A stretch of DNA of 64,000 nucleotides. It comes from Alphaproteobacteria bacterium. GTDB taxonomy: Bacteria; Pseudomonadota; Alphaproteobacteria; ATCC43930; CGMCC-115725. The translations under genes and the position numbers were made by a program. The stretch covers positions 1 to 64,000 of the forward strand of contig JAGWNF010000009.1 in the NCBI GenBank assembly GCA_028871455.1, given 5' to 3'. Positions 17,729 to 25,973 of this stretch are shown in pieces; the first letter of the stretch is position 1, and every line of letters starts with the position of its first letter. The notes under the pieces are model-generated. The model did not search any database. It saw nothing but the letters and a program-made list of their open reading frames with translations, and was not told the DNA's origin.

Positions 17729-18156
17729 GCCGTACCTCCCGCGCCGTTGTGCCCGTCGTGCTCGGCATTACCGAGCTCGCGCCCGATCGTGCGGCCGCCG
17801 GCGATGCGGCGTCCGACCTGCTCGATGAAGGCCTGGTAGCGGTCTTGCGCCACCGCCCGCGCCGCGGCCTGCTCGGAGTCTGGCAAGGGTGCGGTGACGG
17901 TGAACTCGTAGCGGACGAAGAGCGCGAGCGTCTCAAGGAGGATCTGGATGTCGCGCTCCATGCGGCCGAGCTGCGTGGTCACGCGGTCGAGGCGCACTTT
18001 CAGAAGATCGTCGAGCTCCTTCGCGCCACGGCGCGCGAGATAGGCGCGCAAGGCGTCCGCCACGATCGCGGATTTTGAGGTGCCGGGTTTCGACGCGAGC
18101 GCATCGAGCTTCGCCGTCAATTCGTCGTCGAGATAGAGGTGGTGGCGCGGCTTCAT
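17725..18156 (-). CDS. CopG-type ribbon-helix-helix regulator
   Basis: A 143-residue protein with an N-terminal ribbon-helix-helix (RHHLYLDDELTAKLDALA then GTSKSAIVADALRAYLARRG, residues 3-45) followed by a helical middle (VTTQLGRMERDIQILLETLA). It lies between traG and trbB in a fixed position of this element type. CopG-like genes here are thought to repress the transfer operon or to assist the relaxosome; neither can be shown from sequence. It is 13 bp after traG and overlaps trbB. Confidence 0.85.
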   Translation of the reverse strand: MKPRHHLYLDDELTAKLDALASKPGTSKSAIVADALRAYLARRGAKELDDLLKVRLDRVTTQLGRMERDIQILLETLALFVRYEFTVTAPLPDSEQAAARAVAQDRYQAFIEQVGRRIAGGRTIGRELGNAEHDGHNGAGGTA

Positions 18157-18169
18157 TCATGCACCTCCT

Positions 18170-20215
18170 TCAGAAATCCGGCAGGAGATCGCGGTCTGGA
18201 TCGCGATGCGGCTCGGCCTCGTTCATCGCGTGGGCACGGCCGACCGTGCCGAGACCGCGGAGGCGATCGACCACGGCCTTGTCGGCGGCGACATCGGATT
18301 CGTCGTCGAGGGCGGGATCGGTTGCGTGCTCGTGCTCGTTCGGCTTGGAGACCTCTTCGCCCGGCACGCCCGGATGGCGCTGACGCTGGAGCCCGCCTTC
18401 GTCCTCGGGGGCGCCCGCTTCCTCGTCGATCGCGGCGGCAAGGCGGAGATGCAGCCCCCGCACCTGGCCGCTCCAGTCGTCGGGGCGTGGTGCAGGCCTA
18501 TCGCGATAGCCGTCGTCGGCGAGCATCGGCGCCGAGGCGACGCGGGCGGTGAAGTTGCCGTCCTCATAATAGCGCAGCTTCTTCGCGCGGATTGGCGGAA
18601 GGCCCGAGACCATCACTAGCTCGTCCGTGGGCGGAAGCTGCATCACCTCGCCCGGCGTCAGCAGCGGCCGCGCCGTCTCCTGCCGGCTGACCATGACGTG
18701 ACTTAGCCAGGGCGAGAGCCGGTTGCCGGCATAGTTGCGCTGCGCGCGCAACTCCGTCGCCGTGCCGAGCGCATCGGAGATGCGCTTTGCCGTGCGCTCG
18801 TCGTTGCTGCTGAATGCGATGCGGACATGGCAATTGTCGAGGATTGCGTTGTTCTCACCATAGGCCTTGGAGATCTGGTTCAAGGACTGCGCGATCAGGT
18901 AGGCGCGGATGCCGTAGCCGGCCATGAAGGCGAGCGCAGTCTCGAAGAAGTCGAGCCGCCCCAGCGCCGGAAACTCGTCCAGCATCATCAAAAGCTGATG
19001 CTTGCGCCGCTTGCCTGGATCGCCTTCGAGCCGCTCCGTGAGGCGCCGCCCGATCTGGTTCAGCACCAGGCGCACCAGGGGCTTCGTCCGCGAGATGTCG
19101 GAGGGCGGAATGACGAGATAGAGCGAGACCGGCCGCGCGGCATCGACGAGATCGGCGATGCGCCAGTCGCAGGCGGCGGTGGTCGCGGCCACCACCGGAT
19201 CGCGATAAAGGCCAAGGAATGACATCGCCGTGGAAAGCACACCGGAGCGCTCGTTCTCGGACTTGTTCAGCACCTCGCGCGCCGCCGAGGCGACGACGGG
19301 ATGAACGCGGGGATGCTCCTTCGTGCCGAGATGGTTGGTCCCCATCATCCGGCGCAGCGTGTGCGCGAAGCTGCGCTGGGGGTCTGAAAGGAAGGTTGCG
19401 ACGCGCGCGAGCGTCTTCTCTTCCTCGGCATAGAGAACATGCAGGATGGCGCCGACCAGCAGCGAATGGCTGGTTTTCTCCCAGTGCGAGCGCCGTTCCA
19501 GCGCGCCTTCGGGATCGACCAGGATGTCAGCGATATTCTGGACGTCGCGGACCTCGTCCGGGCCCTTGCGCACCTCGAGAAGCGGGTTATAGCGCGCCGA
19601 ACGCGGGTCGGTCGGATTGAACAAGAGGCAATGCGAGAACTTCGCCCGCCAGCCGGCCGTCAACTGCCAGTTCTCGCCCTTGATGTCGTGGATGACCGCA
19701 CTGCCGGTCCAGGACAGAAGCGTCGGGATGACGAGACCAACGCCCTTGCCACTCCGGGTCGGCGCAAAGGCCATGACATGCTCCGGCCCGTCATGGCGCA
19801 GATACCGCCCGCCGAGCCGACCGAGGAAGACGCCGGCAGAACGGAACAGCCCGGCCTTCTCGATCTCGCGGCCCATCGCCCAGCGCGAGGAGCCGTAGGT
19901 CGTGACCAGCCGGTTCTGCCGCGCCCGCCAGAGCGAGCCGATGATAGCGACAATGCAGCCCAAGAAGCCGCTCGATGCCGCGATCGCGCCCGCCTTGTTG
20001 AACAGTGCCGGCGCATAGGCGTCGTAGGCGTACCACCATTCGAACAGCCGCCACGGGTAATAGAACGGGACGCCGGCGAGCTCGAACCACGGCGCCCCGA
20101 GTCGCGGCTGGAATCCCAGCGCGGCGGCACACCATTCCGTCGCGAACCAGACGCCCGCAGTCACGATCGCGAAGACGATCAGAATCTGGCCGATCAGAAA
20201 TTTGGTGGGCGTCAT
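18170..20215 (-). CDS. traG: Type IV coupling protein TraG (VirD4-like)
   Basis: A 681-residue coupling protein. The start MTPTKFLIG (20215) has GGAGACAG upstream and removes five extra residues of the open frame. Two N-terminal membrane segments (about 5-28 and 65-95), then the ATPase domain with Walker A APTRSGKGVGLVIPTL at about 150, Walker B in LLMMLDEFPALG, and YLIAQSLNQISK. VirD4/TraG proteins bind the relaxosome and pump the DNA strand into the channel. It heads the minus-strand transfer operon. Confidence 0.95.
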   Translation of the reverse strand: MTPTKFLIGQILIVFAIVTAGVWFATEWCAAALGFQPRLGAPWFELAGVPFYYPWRLFEWWYAYDAYAPALFNKAGAIAASSGFLGCIVAIIGSLWRARQNRLVTTYGSSRWAMGREIEKAGLFRSAGVFLGRLGGRYLRHDGPEHVMAFAPTRSGKGVGLVIPTLLSWTGSAVIHDIKGENWQLTAGWRAKFSHCLLFNPTDPRSARYNPLLEVRKGPDEVRDVQNIADILVDPEGALERRSHWEKTSHSLLVGAILHVLYAEEEKTLARVATFLSDPQRSFAHTLRRMMGTNHLGTKEHPRVHPVVASAAREVLNKSENERSGVLSTAMSFLGLYRDPVVAATTAACDWRIADLVDAARPVSLYLVIPPSDISRTKPLVRLVLNQIGRRLTERLEGDPGKRRKHQLLMMLDEFPALGRLDFFETALAFMAGYGIRAYLIAQSLNQISKAYGENNAILDNCHVRIAFSSNDERTAKRISDALGTATELRAQRNYAGNRLSPWLSHVMVSRQETARPLLTPGEVMQLPPTDELVMVSGLPPIRAKKLRYYEDGNFTARVASAPMLADDGYRDRPAPRPDDWSGQVRGLHLRLAAAIDEEAGAPEDEGGLQRQRHPGVPGEEVSKPNEHEHATDPALDDESDVAADKAVVDRLRGLGTVGRAHAMNEAEPHRDPDRDLLPDF

Positions 20216-20649
20216 GTTCGCTGTCTCCACCGGGCAGCGCCAAGCGCGTGTCCGGGCTCTGAGACAGGAATCCGGCAGATCGCCGGAAAGAGAAATCCGC
20301 TTTATCTACGCCCAAATGGGTTTATGTGCGCCTTGCCCAACACATCGTTACTCGAAGAGCTGAAATGAAGTTCGCCTTACGGGTCGAGCGAGCCTTATCG
20401 GGCTCGTTCTTGCAAAAGGCAAACGTGTTAAGAACGTTGCTTCTTCTCCGGTCCTGAGGCTGTCGATCTCGACGAGCTCGTAACCAAATTCCTCATTCCC
20501 AAACTATGGTGTTGGGCGCGCGGGATCGGCAACCGAAGGGCCGAAATCCGCCTAGCGGGAACTCGGCAGGGCTTGGCGAGCGACGCAAGCCTAGCGCCGT
20601 ACAACCCGGTTCCGGCCTGTGGTCGGTCGCGTCCGGACGTGAATCTGAT

Positions 20650-20698
20650 TATGTTTGATTTTCGAACATACTCGTGCTACGCTGTCTGTAAATCAGAC
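20650..20698 (+). promoter_or_regulatory. Promoter with overlapping dyads for the island operon
   Basis: A -35-like TTGATT (20655-20660) and a -10-like TACGCT (20678-20683) are separated by 17 bp. An inverted repeat TATGTT-N9-AACATA (20650-20670) covers the -35, and a second perfect dyad GTCTG-TAAAT-CAGAC (20684-20698) sits just downstream of the -10. The first gene starts at 20711 after AGGTGG. The dyads are natural binding sites for the XRE protein at 21055, implying autorepression. The remainder of the gap from 20216 shows no gene; the traG promoter should lie in it on the other strand. Confidence 0.5.
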
Positions 20699-20710
20699 AT
20701 AGGTGGACCC

Positions 20711-21055
20711 ATGACACCTGTCACGACAGCCGAACGCAAGACCGTACCGTCCTTCCCGACCGGGGAGATCGAAGCCTGCATCCGTGATTTCCTGGCGGAC
20801 GAAGGCGCGATGCAGGCCGCATTGCACGGCGGCGCTGCACCGGCAGGCGGCCCCGGCAGCGCGATCGGTCCGCAGCCGGTGATCGATTCGCTGGTCGTCG
20901 TCGAAGTGCTGCTTGAAATCGAGCCGAAAGTGCCGTTCGCGCTGCCCGATAGCCTGGTGCGGGCCGGCGGCTACGACAGTGTCGATGAGGTCGTCCAGCA
21001 TCTCATGCCGCAACTGGAGCGGCGGTGGCGCAAACATCACGAGGAGAAGAATTGA
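20711..21055 (+). CDS. Small protein with an acyl-carrier-like DSL motif
   Basis: A 114-residue protein, first gene of the island operon, with AGGTGG before its ATG. The C-terminal half reads like an acyl/peptidyl carrier protein: IDSLVVVEVLLEIE places Ser in a DSL motif at the start of a helix, followed by LPDSLVRAGGYDSVDEVVQHL, similar to helix III/IV of carriers. The N-terminal 40 residues do not fit. No phosphopantetheinyl transferase or acyl-activating gene is nearby, so the likeness could be structural chance. Its stop and the next start share TGATG. Confidence 0.55.
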   Translation: MTPVTTAERKTVPSFPTGEIEACIRDFLADEGAMQAALHGGAAPAGGPGSAIGPQPVIDSLVVVEVLLEIEPKVPFALPDSLVRAGGYDSVDEVVQHLMPQLERRWRKHHEEKN

Positions 21056-21447
21056 TGACGGACAAAGGTAGGCGCGGCGAGTCCCGGACGGACGAAGCAA
21101 TCGACCGGCAGAAGCTCGGCGCGCGTCTGCGTGAAGCGCGGGAGTACCTGGGACTGTCGCAGGACGAAGTGGCGAAATACCTGGGGATTCCGCGGACGGC
21201 GTTGTCGCATATCGAGAGCGGGCAGCGCCGCATTGACGCACTGGAGCTGAAAAAGGTCGCGCTGCTCTATAAGCGCCCTTTGGCGTATTTCACGGGGGAG
21301 GCGCAGGCCGACGCGAGCGTGCCTGACGACGTTGCGCATCTGGCGCGCGCGGCTGCCGGTTTATCGGAAAGGGATCGGCAGGAATTGAGCCGGTTCGCCG
21401 ATTATCTGCGGGCGCGCGCGCAAAGCGAGAGGTCGTCGGATGGCTGA
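21055..21447 (+). CDS. XRE-family repressor
   Basis: A 130-residue protein with a clear XRE helix-turn-helix at about residues 18-72 (LGARLREAREYLGLSQDEVA, YLGIPRTALSHIESGQRR). A second helical segment near the end (LARAAAGLSERDRQELSRFA) may dimerise. It is followed by, and overlaps by 8 bp, an ImmA/IrrE-type peptidase. In ICEBs1 the ImmA peptidase cleaves the ImmR repressor encoded beside it. The dyads at 20650-20698 are candidate operators. Confidence 0.85.
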   Translation: MTDKGRRGESRTDEAIDRQKLGARLREAREYLGLSQDEVAKYLGIPRTALSHIESGQRRIDALELKKVALLYKRPLAYFTGEAQADASVPDDVAHLARAAAGLSERDRQELSRFADYLRARAQSERSSDG

Positions 21448-22456
21448 TGTGCGCTCGGCGATTCTGAGAGGCAAGCGTGCAGCCGGCCGGCTACACCGCT
21501 CGTTCGGGATGCGGGAGCGCATCGAAGCGGATGGCGGCCGGATCGACGTGTTCGACACCATCGTCCGGTCGGGCGTGCCGCTCCTGTTCAAGCCTCTCGA
21601 CGGGCTGCTTGGCGTTTTCATCAACGAGCCGATGCCCGGCATCATGGTGACGACGAAGCGCGGCCTGAGCGTCCAGCGTTTTACCGGCGCCCATGAGCTG
21701 GGCCATTGCGCCCTCGGCCACAGTCCGAGCCTCGATGACGAATCGATTCTGCGGCGGTCGCCGTTTAACAGCGCACCCGATTATGCGCAGCAGGAACTCG
21801 AAGCGGACGCGTTCGCCACAGAGTTCATGATGCCGCCCTGGCTGTTCGCGGCGCATTTCCAGCGGCACGGCTGGACGCCCGCGGTGATGACAGACCCGAT
21901 GACGGTCTATCAGCTCTCGCTGCGGATCGGCGCGAGCTACGAGGCCACATGCCGGTCGCTGATGCGGCCCGGGGTCGCCGTAATAGCGAGAAAGACAGTC
22001 GATAACCTGCTCGGTGTACAGCCCAGGACAATCAAGAAAGCCTTGCTCGGCGACTATGAGCCACCCGACTGGCGGCGCGATGTCTGGCTGCTGACGGAAA
22101 AGGACGAAGGCGCCGTCATCGAGGGCAGCCGTTCGGACTTGTTTGTGCTCAATCTGACGGAGCATAGCGGGTCCGGCTATGTCTGGACCTTCGACGAACT
22201 CAACAAGGCGGGTTTCGCCGTCGTGCGCGACGAGCGCGAAGGGCCGGACGGCCAAACGGTCGGTGGGCACGTGATGCGCTCGATCACGGCGCGCTCCGAG
22301 GGGCCGCAGCACGGGCGAATGGCTCTTGCAGAGCGGCGGCCGTGGCTAGCCGATGGCGCGCCGCTGGCCTCGTTCTGCGTACACTATGATCTGAGCGGCC
22401 CGGAGGGCGAAGGTATCTCACAGGCCGAACGCAGGCGCCTCCTGGAGGCCGCCTGA
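21440..22456 (+). CDS. ImmA/IrrE-family metallopeptidase
   Basis: A 338-residue protein whose N-terminal half is an ImmA/IrrE (COG2856) peptidase: HELGH at 85-89 provides the HExxH zinc site, and QQELEADAFATEFMMP about 30 residues later supplies the further acidic ligand and typical helix. The C-terminal 150 residues (EGSRSDLFVLNLTEHSGSGY, VWTFDELNKAGFAVVRDERE) look like a separate beta-rich domain, possibly a sensor. Characterised members cleave a partner repressor after a stress or signal. It overlaps the XRE gene upstream and the cysteine peptidase gene downstream. Confidence 0.85.
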   Translation: MADVRSAILRGKRAAGRLHRSFGMRERIEADGGRIDVFDTIVRSGVPLLFKPLDGLLGVFINEPMPGIMVTTKRGLSVQRFTGAHELGHCALGHSPSLDDESILRRSPFNSAPDYAQQELEADAFATEFMMPPWLFAAHFQRHGWTPAVMTDPMTVYQLSLRIGASYEATCRSLMRPGVAVIARKTVDNLLGVQPRTIKKALLGDYEPPDWRRDVWLLTEKDEGAVIEGSRSDLFVLNLTEHSGSGYVWTFDELNKAGFAVVRDEREGPDGQTVGGHVMRSITARSEGPQHGRMALAERRPWLADGAPLASFCVHYDLSGPEGEGISQAERRRLLEAA

Positions 22457-23157
22457 TGGAGGTTACTGTCGAATGCGACCTGCGTCATCAGTTTGGCCCG
22501 GCGCGCGACCAGGGCGCGCGGCCAACCTGCATGGCCTTCGCGGCGAGCGATGCTCATGCGGCTGCCCGGTCAGGCTGGGTCCCGCTTTCGTGCGAATACG
22601 CTTATTTCCACGCTCTGAAACGGGACGGCGGCTACCCGGATGACGGGACAACGCCCGGCGCGATGCTGGCGGCGATAAAGGAAAACGGCCAGCCGCCGGA
22701 AACGGCCTGGCCGTACCTGAGCGGCGTGCCTTCCAATGTGACGTTGTGGAAGCCGCCGGCAAACGTCGGTACGGTTTACCGGCGTGCAAGCGCGCATGAC
22801 AGCGCGTCCCTCGCAGCGATCCGCAAACGGCTGGATACCGGATTGTCCGTGATCGTGATGATGAGCCTGTCCGATGCGTTCTACCGGCCGGACGCCAACG
22901 GAATTATCGACGCTGCCGAACCGCCCGATCCGCAGCGACGGCATGCGGCTATTGCAGTCGGGTACGGCACGCGGAACGGCAGACGGCTGATCCTGGTACG
23001 GAACAGCTGGGGTGCGGACTGGGGCGTCGATGGTTATGCATGGGTGAGCGAGGATTATCTGGCGCCTCGCCTTTACGGTTTCGCGGAAATGAAAGAGGAC
23101 ATGACGAATGTATCTGCCGATTCCAACGCAGCAAACATGCGCAGCAGCGTGGCTTGA
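22456..23157 (+). CDS. Papain-like (C1 family) cysteine peptidase
   Basis: A 233-residue protein of the papain fold, with no signal peptide, so cytosolic. The oxyanion Gln and catalytic Cys are Q19 and C25 in RDQGARPTCMAFAAS. The catalytic His is H163 in RRHAAIAVGYG and the Asn is N183 in VRNSWGADWG. The full catalytic set is present and no propeptide is visible; the N-terminus is nearly that of the mature enzyme. Its ATG overlaps the ImmA/IrrE stop (TGATG). Intracellular papain-like enzymes are rare in bacteria; in this context it may process a toxin, regulator or carrier protein. Confidence 0.85.
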   Translation: MEVTVECDLRHQFGPARDQGARPTCMAFAASDAHAAARSGWVPLSCEYAYFHALKRDGGYPDDGTTPGAMLAAIKENGQPPETAWPYLSGVPSNVTLWKPPANVGTVYRRASAHDSASLAAIRKRLDTGLSVIVMMSLSDAFYRPDANGIIDAAEPPDPQRRHAAIAVGYGTRNGRRLILVRNSWGADWGVDGYAWVSEDYLAPRLYGFAEMKEDMTNVSADSNAANMRSSVA

Positions 23158-23911
23158 GGCCCTGGCGGCGGTTAATGCCGCGGCCGGCCATGAAGCGCAC
23201 AACGTGATTATCGACATTGCCGATCCGCTCACGCAAACAGATGCCGATGCGCGCGTGATCGGGATCGCCGACGGGTTTCTTCGGGCGCACGGCGCACTGC
23301 CGCTGCAATCGGTGGCGAACACCATCTTCCCGCAGGACCTTTACAGGCGGCATGGCGCGCCAGGTTTTTATGACGTGTACGGACAGGTTTACGAGCGCGT
23401 CAAGAAGAAGCAGGGCGACTGGGGTCGGTATTTCGAGCGGATGATCCGCCGTCCGACCGCAGACGACAGAAACATCAACCCGCTTGCCGACATGGTCGCG
23501 AAAATGAGGCAACATGTTCACGGCGGCGGCAAGACATTTCGCAACATTTACGAGCTGACCGTCTCCGATCCGGCCCTCGACGTGCCGATCTACGATCCCG
23601 AGCGTGACGCCGGTCCGGTGATGAACCGGCAGTGCCTGAGCTTCTTGAGCTTCAAGCTCGATCACGAAAACCGCGTAATGCTGACCGCCCTTTACAGGAA
23701 CCATTATTACATCGAACGGCTGCTCGGCAATCTGATCGGCCTTGCCTGTCTGATGGCATTCGTTGGGCAGGAAGCCGGCGTACCGGTCGGCCCCCTAACT
23801 GTCATCTCGACACATGCAGTGATCGATACGCCCAAATCAACCAGGCGCGGCGACATAGATCAGCTTCTTGCGGAGTGTTTCGCCGCGCGGAATACCAGTC
23901 AGGCGGCATAA
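23108..23911 (+). CDS. Thymidylate-synthase-like protein
   Basis: A 267-residue protein overlapping the peptidase gene by 50 bp, with AGAGG before its ATG. The C-terminal half lines up by eye with thymidylate synthase: NRQCLSFLSFKLD has Cys (C176) where the nucleophile sits in APCHAFFQFYV; LTALYRNHYY corresponds to LSCQLYQRSCD; GNLIGLACLMAFVGQEAGVP to FNIASYALLVHMMAQQC, keeping the substrate Asn (N208); and STHAVID to DTHLYSNH (H236). The N-terminus also has WGRYF where the enzyme has its glycine/tryptophan segment. A pyrimidine-modifying enzyme, or a catalytically changed relative, is likely. Confidence 0.6.
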   Translation: MYLPIPTQQTCAAAWLEALAAVNAAAGHEAHNVIIDIADPLTQTDADARVIGIADGFLRAHGALPLQSVANTIFPQDLYRRHGAPGFYDVYGQVYERVKKKQGDWGRYFERMIRRPTADDRNINPLADMVAKMRQHVHGGGKTFRNIYELTVSDPALDVPIYDPERDAGPVMNRQCLSFLSFKLDHENRVMLTALYRNHYYIERLLGNLIGLACLMAFVGQEAGVPVGPLTVISTHAVIDTPKSTRRGDIDQLLAECFAARNTSQAA

Positions 23912-23957
23912 CGCGAGAAGCTGCGGAGATCACCAGAAGTTACAATCCCGGACAATC

Positions 23958-25250
23958 ATGCGTTTCGATTTGCCCCGCACAATTGACGACCTTGCAGCCT
24001 ATTTTCCGGCGTTTCTCGACCTCAGCGGCGGCACACGCTGGTGGAGGCGTGTGGATCAGCTTTACGACGAAGGGAAAAAGTCGCCCTTTCTGGCAAAGAT
24101 TATGTCCGATCACCACTGGCTGGAGCTGGAGCTAAGCGCCCAGATCGCCATCTGGCAGGAGCATGCGCGGCTTCTTCCAGGGGAGGTATTTCCTCGATCA
24201 ATGGCGGCTCTTCTTTTCGCGGGCATGACTGTCGAGGCGCATAAGCAATTGGGGGCCGAGGGCCGAAACAATCTTCAAGGGCGGTTGCGCGGCGCGCTGA
24301 AAACGGATTTCGCGGGCCTCTACCTCGAACTAGATGTCGCGCTCGGGCTAATCGATCAGGGTTTTGATGTCGAATTCCCCGACCTCGAAGGGACGGCGGC
24401 GTACGATATTCGCTTTGGCAACGGGAACATTGTCGGCGAAGTCGAGTGCAAGAGCCTCTCGGCCGACGCGGGCCGCAAGATCCACCGTAAGGACTTTTAC
24501 CGGTTTATCGACGCTCTCGGTCCTAGCATCACGGAATATGCGAAGCGCTCATCTCCGGCCGTGGTGGTCATCACACTTGATGACCGCCTGTCGGCCGACA
24601 CAACGAGCCAACGCGCCCTTCGAACAGCAGTATCGCGTGTCCTGACAGAGGCCGGTGTCACCCAGTTCGTAGGACCCAATTTTCAGATTGAGCGGGAACC
24701 ATATGAACGGCGCCTTTTAAGAGCGAATTTCGCAGACTCGAAGGAACTCTATGCCGCCTGCTCCGAGGCGTTTGGCGCTAACTGCCATGTATCGGGGGTC
24801 ATGAATGAGACCGGAGGCTGTTTGGTGGTTGTTCGAAGTCGCCGGGAAGACGATCATTCCAAACCGCAGCTCGAAGCTCTGAAAAAGGCTACGTCGCAGC
24901 TCTCCGGCGATCACCCTGGCTTCGTGGCCTTGCAGTTTGAGGATATCGAGCCGCCGGACCTCACACTACCTCATGTCCGGCGTCGCGCCGCGATCCTTGC
25001 CAATGCGGTGTTCCATTCCAAGGAGAGTTCGCATCTTGCAGCCGTGTACCATACGGCCTATGGCGGCCTTCATCCGGCGGAAGGTTTGCTGGCAAAACCG
25101 GCCTTCGTCTTCTGGAATCCCAGATGGACAGGCACCGCCGATGGACTGCCTTTCCGGGCCGGAATGAGAAACTCGGAGTTCGCGCTTAGCCTCGGCGTTG
25201 ATCCCGCCAAGACTGATCCCGATGGCTACATCTACGGTCGGGACGTTTGA
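23958..25250 (+). CDS. PD-(D/E)XK-type nuclease-like protein
   Basis: A 430-residue protein starting at MRFDLPRTID (23958); the frame extends upstream into the previous gene but that part is not coding-like. A nuclease-like core is seen at about 135-170: GFDVEFPDLEGTAAYDIRFG gives D150, and after a strand IVGEVECKSLS gives E163-x-K165, the D...ExK pattern. The N-terminal 120 residues are helical and the C-terminal 250 residues show no known domain. It ends the plus-strand island operon, 46 bp after the thymidylate-synthase-like gene. Cleavage of DNA is an inference from the motif only. Confidence 0.6.
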   Translation: MRFDLPRTIDDLAAYFPAFLDLSGGTRWWRRVDQLYDEGKKSPFLAKIMSDHHWLELELSAQIAIWQEHARLLPGEVFPRSMAALLFAGMTVEAHKQLGAEGRNNLQGRLRGALKTDFAGLYLELDVALGLIDQGFDVEFPDLEGTAAYDIRFGNGNIVGEVECKSLSADAGRKIHRKDFYRFIDALGPSITEYAKRSSPAVVVITLDDRLSADTTSQRALRTAVSRVLTEAGVTQFVGPNFQIEREPYERRLLRANFADSKELYAACSEAFGANCHVSGVMNETGGCLVVVRSRREDDHSKPQLEALKKATSQLSGDHPGFVALQFEDIEPPDLTLPHVRRRAAILANAVFHSKESSHLAAVYHTAYGGLHPAEGLLAKPAFVFWNPRWTGTADGLPFRAGMRNSEFALSLGVDPAKTDPDGYIYGRDV

Positions 25251-25328
25251 TGTTGCGCGCGGCCGCTGCGATCCTGACCCGCTCCTCACAGGCCGGAGCG
25301 AGCGGCACGCCGATCCACGTCGCGCCAT

Positions 25329-25973
25329 TCAAATCTGGGATTGAGACAATAACCCGTATGCCTCGTTCATGCCACGGATGAAGTCCGATTGACCGCCATA
25401 GCTCGGGTGGCGGACGGGAACAGAATCGAGGCTGAGGTCGGCAAGCGCCAGTTGCGCATCCCGTCCGATAGCGACAAGGCGCCGCGGGCGCAGCATTTGC
25501 AAGAGCGCGAAGAGAAGATCGCGGAAGACATCGCGCTCAGTGCGGGTGTGGCAGCGGTTGGATAACGGATCGCCCGGTTCGTACGGATGCAAGGGAAAGA
25601 TATTCCACAGGAAGACCGGACAATCGATCTGGGTCAAAACCTTCCAGATTATGGCTGCTGTCCGCTCCGCCATGGGCGGGCCTTTGGTCGCGCGTGAGAG
25701 CGACAACCCGTAAACCTCGCTGAAGGTTTTCAGGTGAATTTCATCGGTGAGCGGCAGCCCGGTACGCCGGCCGCCACGGTAGCCGAGATCACGCGCAATC
25801 CATATCGAATCGACCTCGTCATCGCAGACAGATTCGAGAAAGGCGCGCAGGTTCGCACGGCGCCTCTGTGGGGCGTCAACGCGGTCATGGACCGGACACC
25901 GATCGCTGTAGGGATTAAAAACAGCGTCGAGATGGACAGTACTCAACGCATCGACGAAAGCGGACGGTTTCAT
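25329..25973 (-). CDS. Uracil-DNA-glycosylase-like superfamily protein
   Basis: A 214-residue protein of the UDG superfamily. The pattern of family members (GEAPGYRG..TG.PFT-E) appears as WIARDLGYRGGRRTGLPLTD (58-77). The middle LWNIFPLHPYEPGDPLSNR (122-140) and the C-terminal AIGRDAQLALADL and VRHPSYGGQSDF (187-198; H189, S191) fit well. The first motif has ARDLG instead of the usual EAPG, so the water-activating residue may be changed and true uracil excision is uncertain. Its ATG overlaps the stop of the MazG-like gene upstream. Confidence 0.75.
   Translation of the reverse strand: MKPSAFVDALSTVHLDAVFNPYSDRCPVHDRVDAPQRRRANLRAFLESVCDDEVDSIWIARDLGYRGGRRTGLPLTDEIHLKTFSEVYGLSLSRATKGPPMAERTAAIIWKVLTQIDCPVFLWNIFPLHPYEPGDPLSNRCHTRTERDVFRDLLFALLQMLRPRRLVAIGRDAQLALADLSLDSVPVRHPSYGGQSDFIRGMNEAYGLLSQSQI

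Noticed and set aside
19439-20368. A 309-codon plus-strand frame opposite traG
   Set aside because: Antisense to the coupling protein ATPase domain; no ribosome site or motif.
25251-25328. Terminator between the converging island operons
   Set aside because: A weak CTCC/GGAG stem is present but has no T-run; not enough to call.
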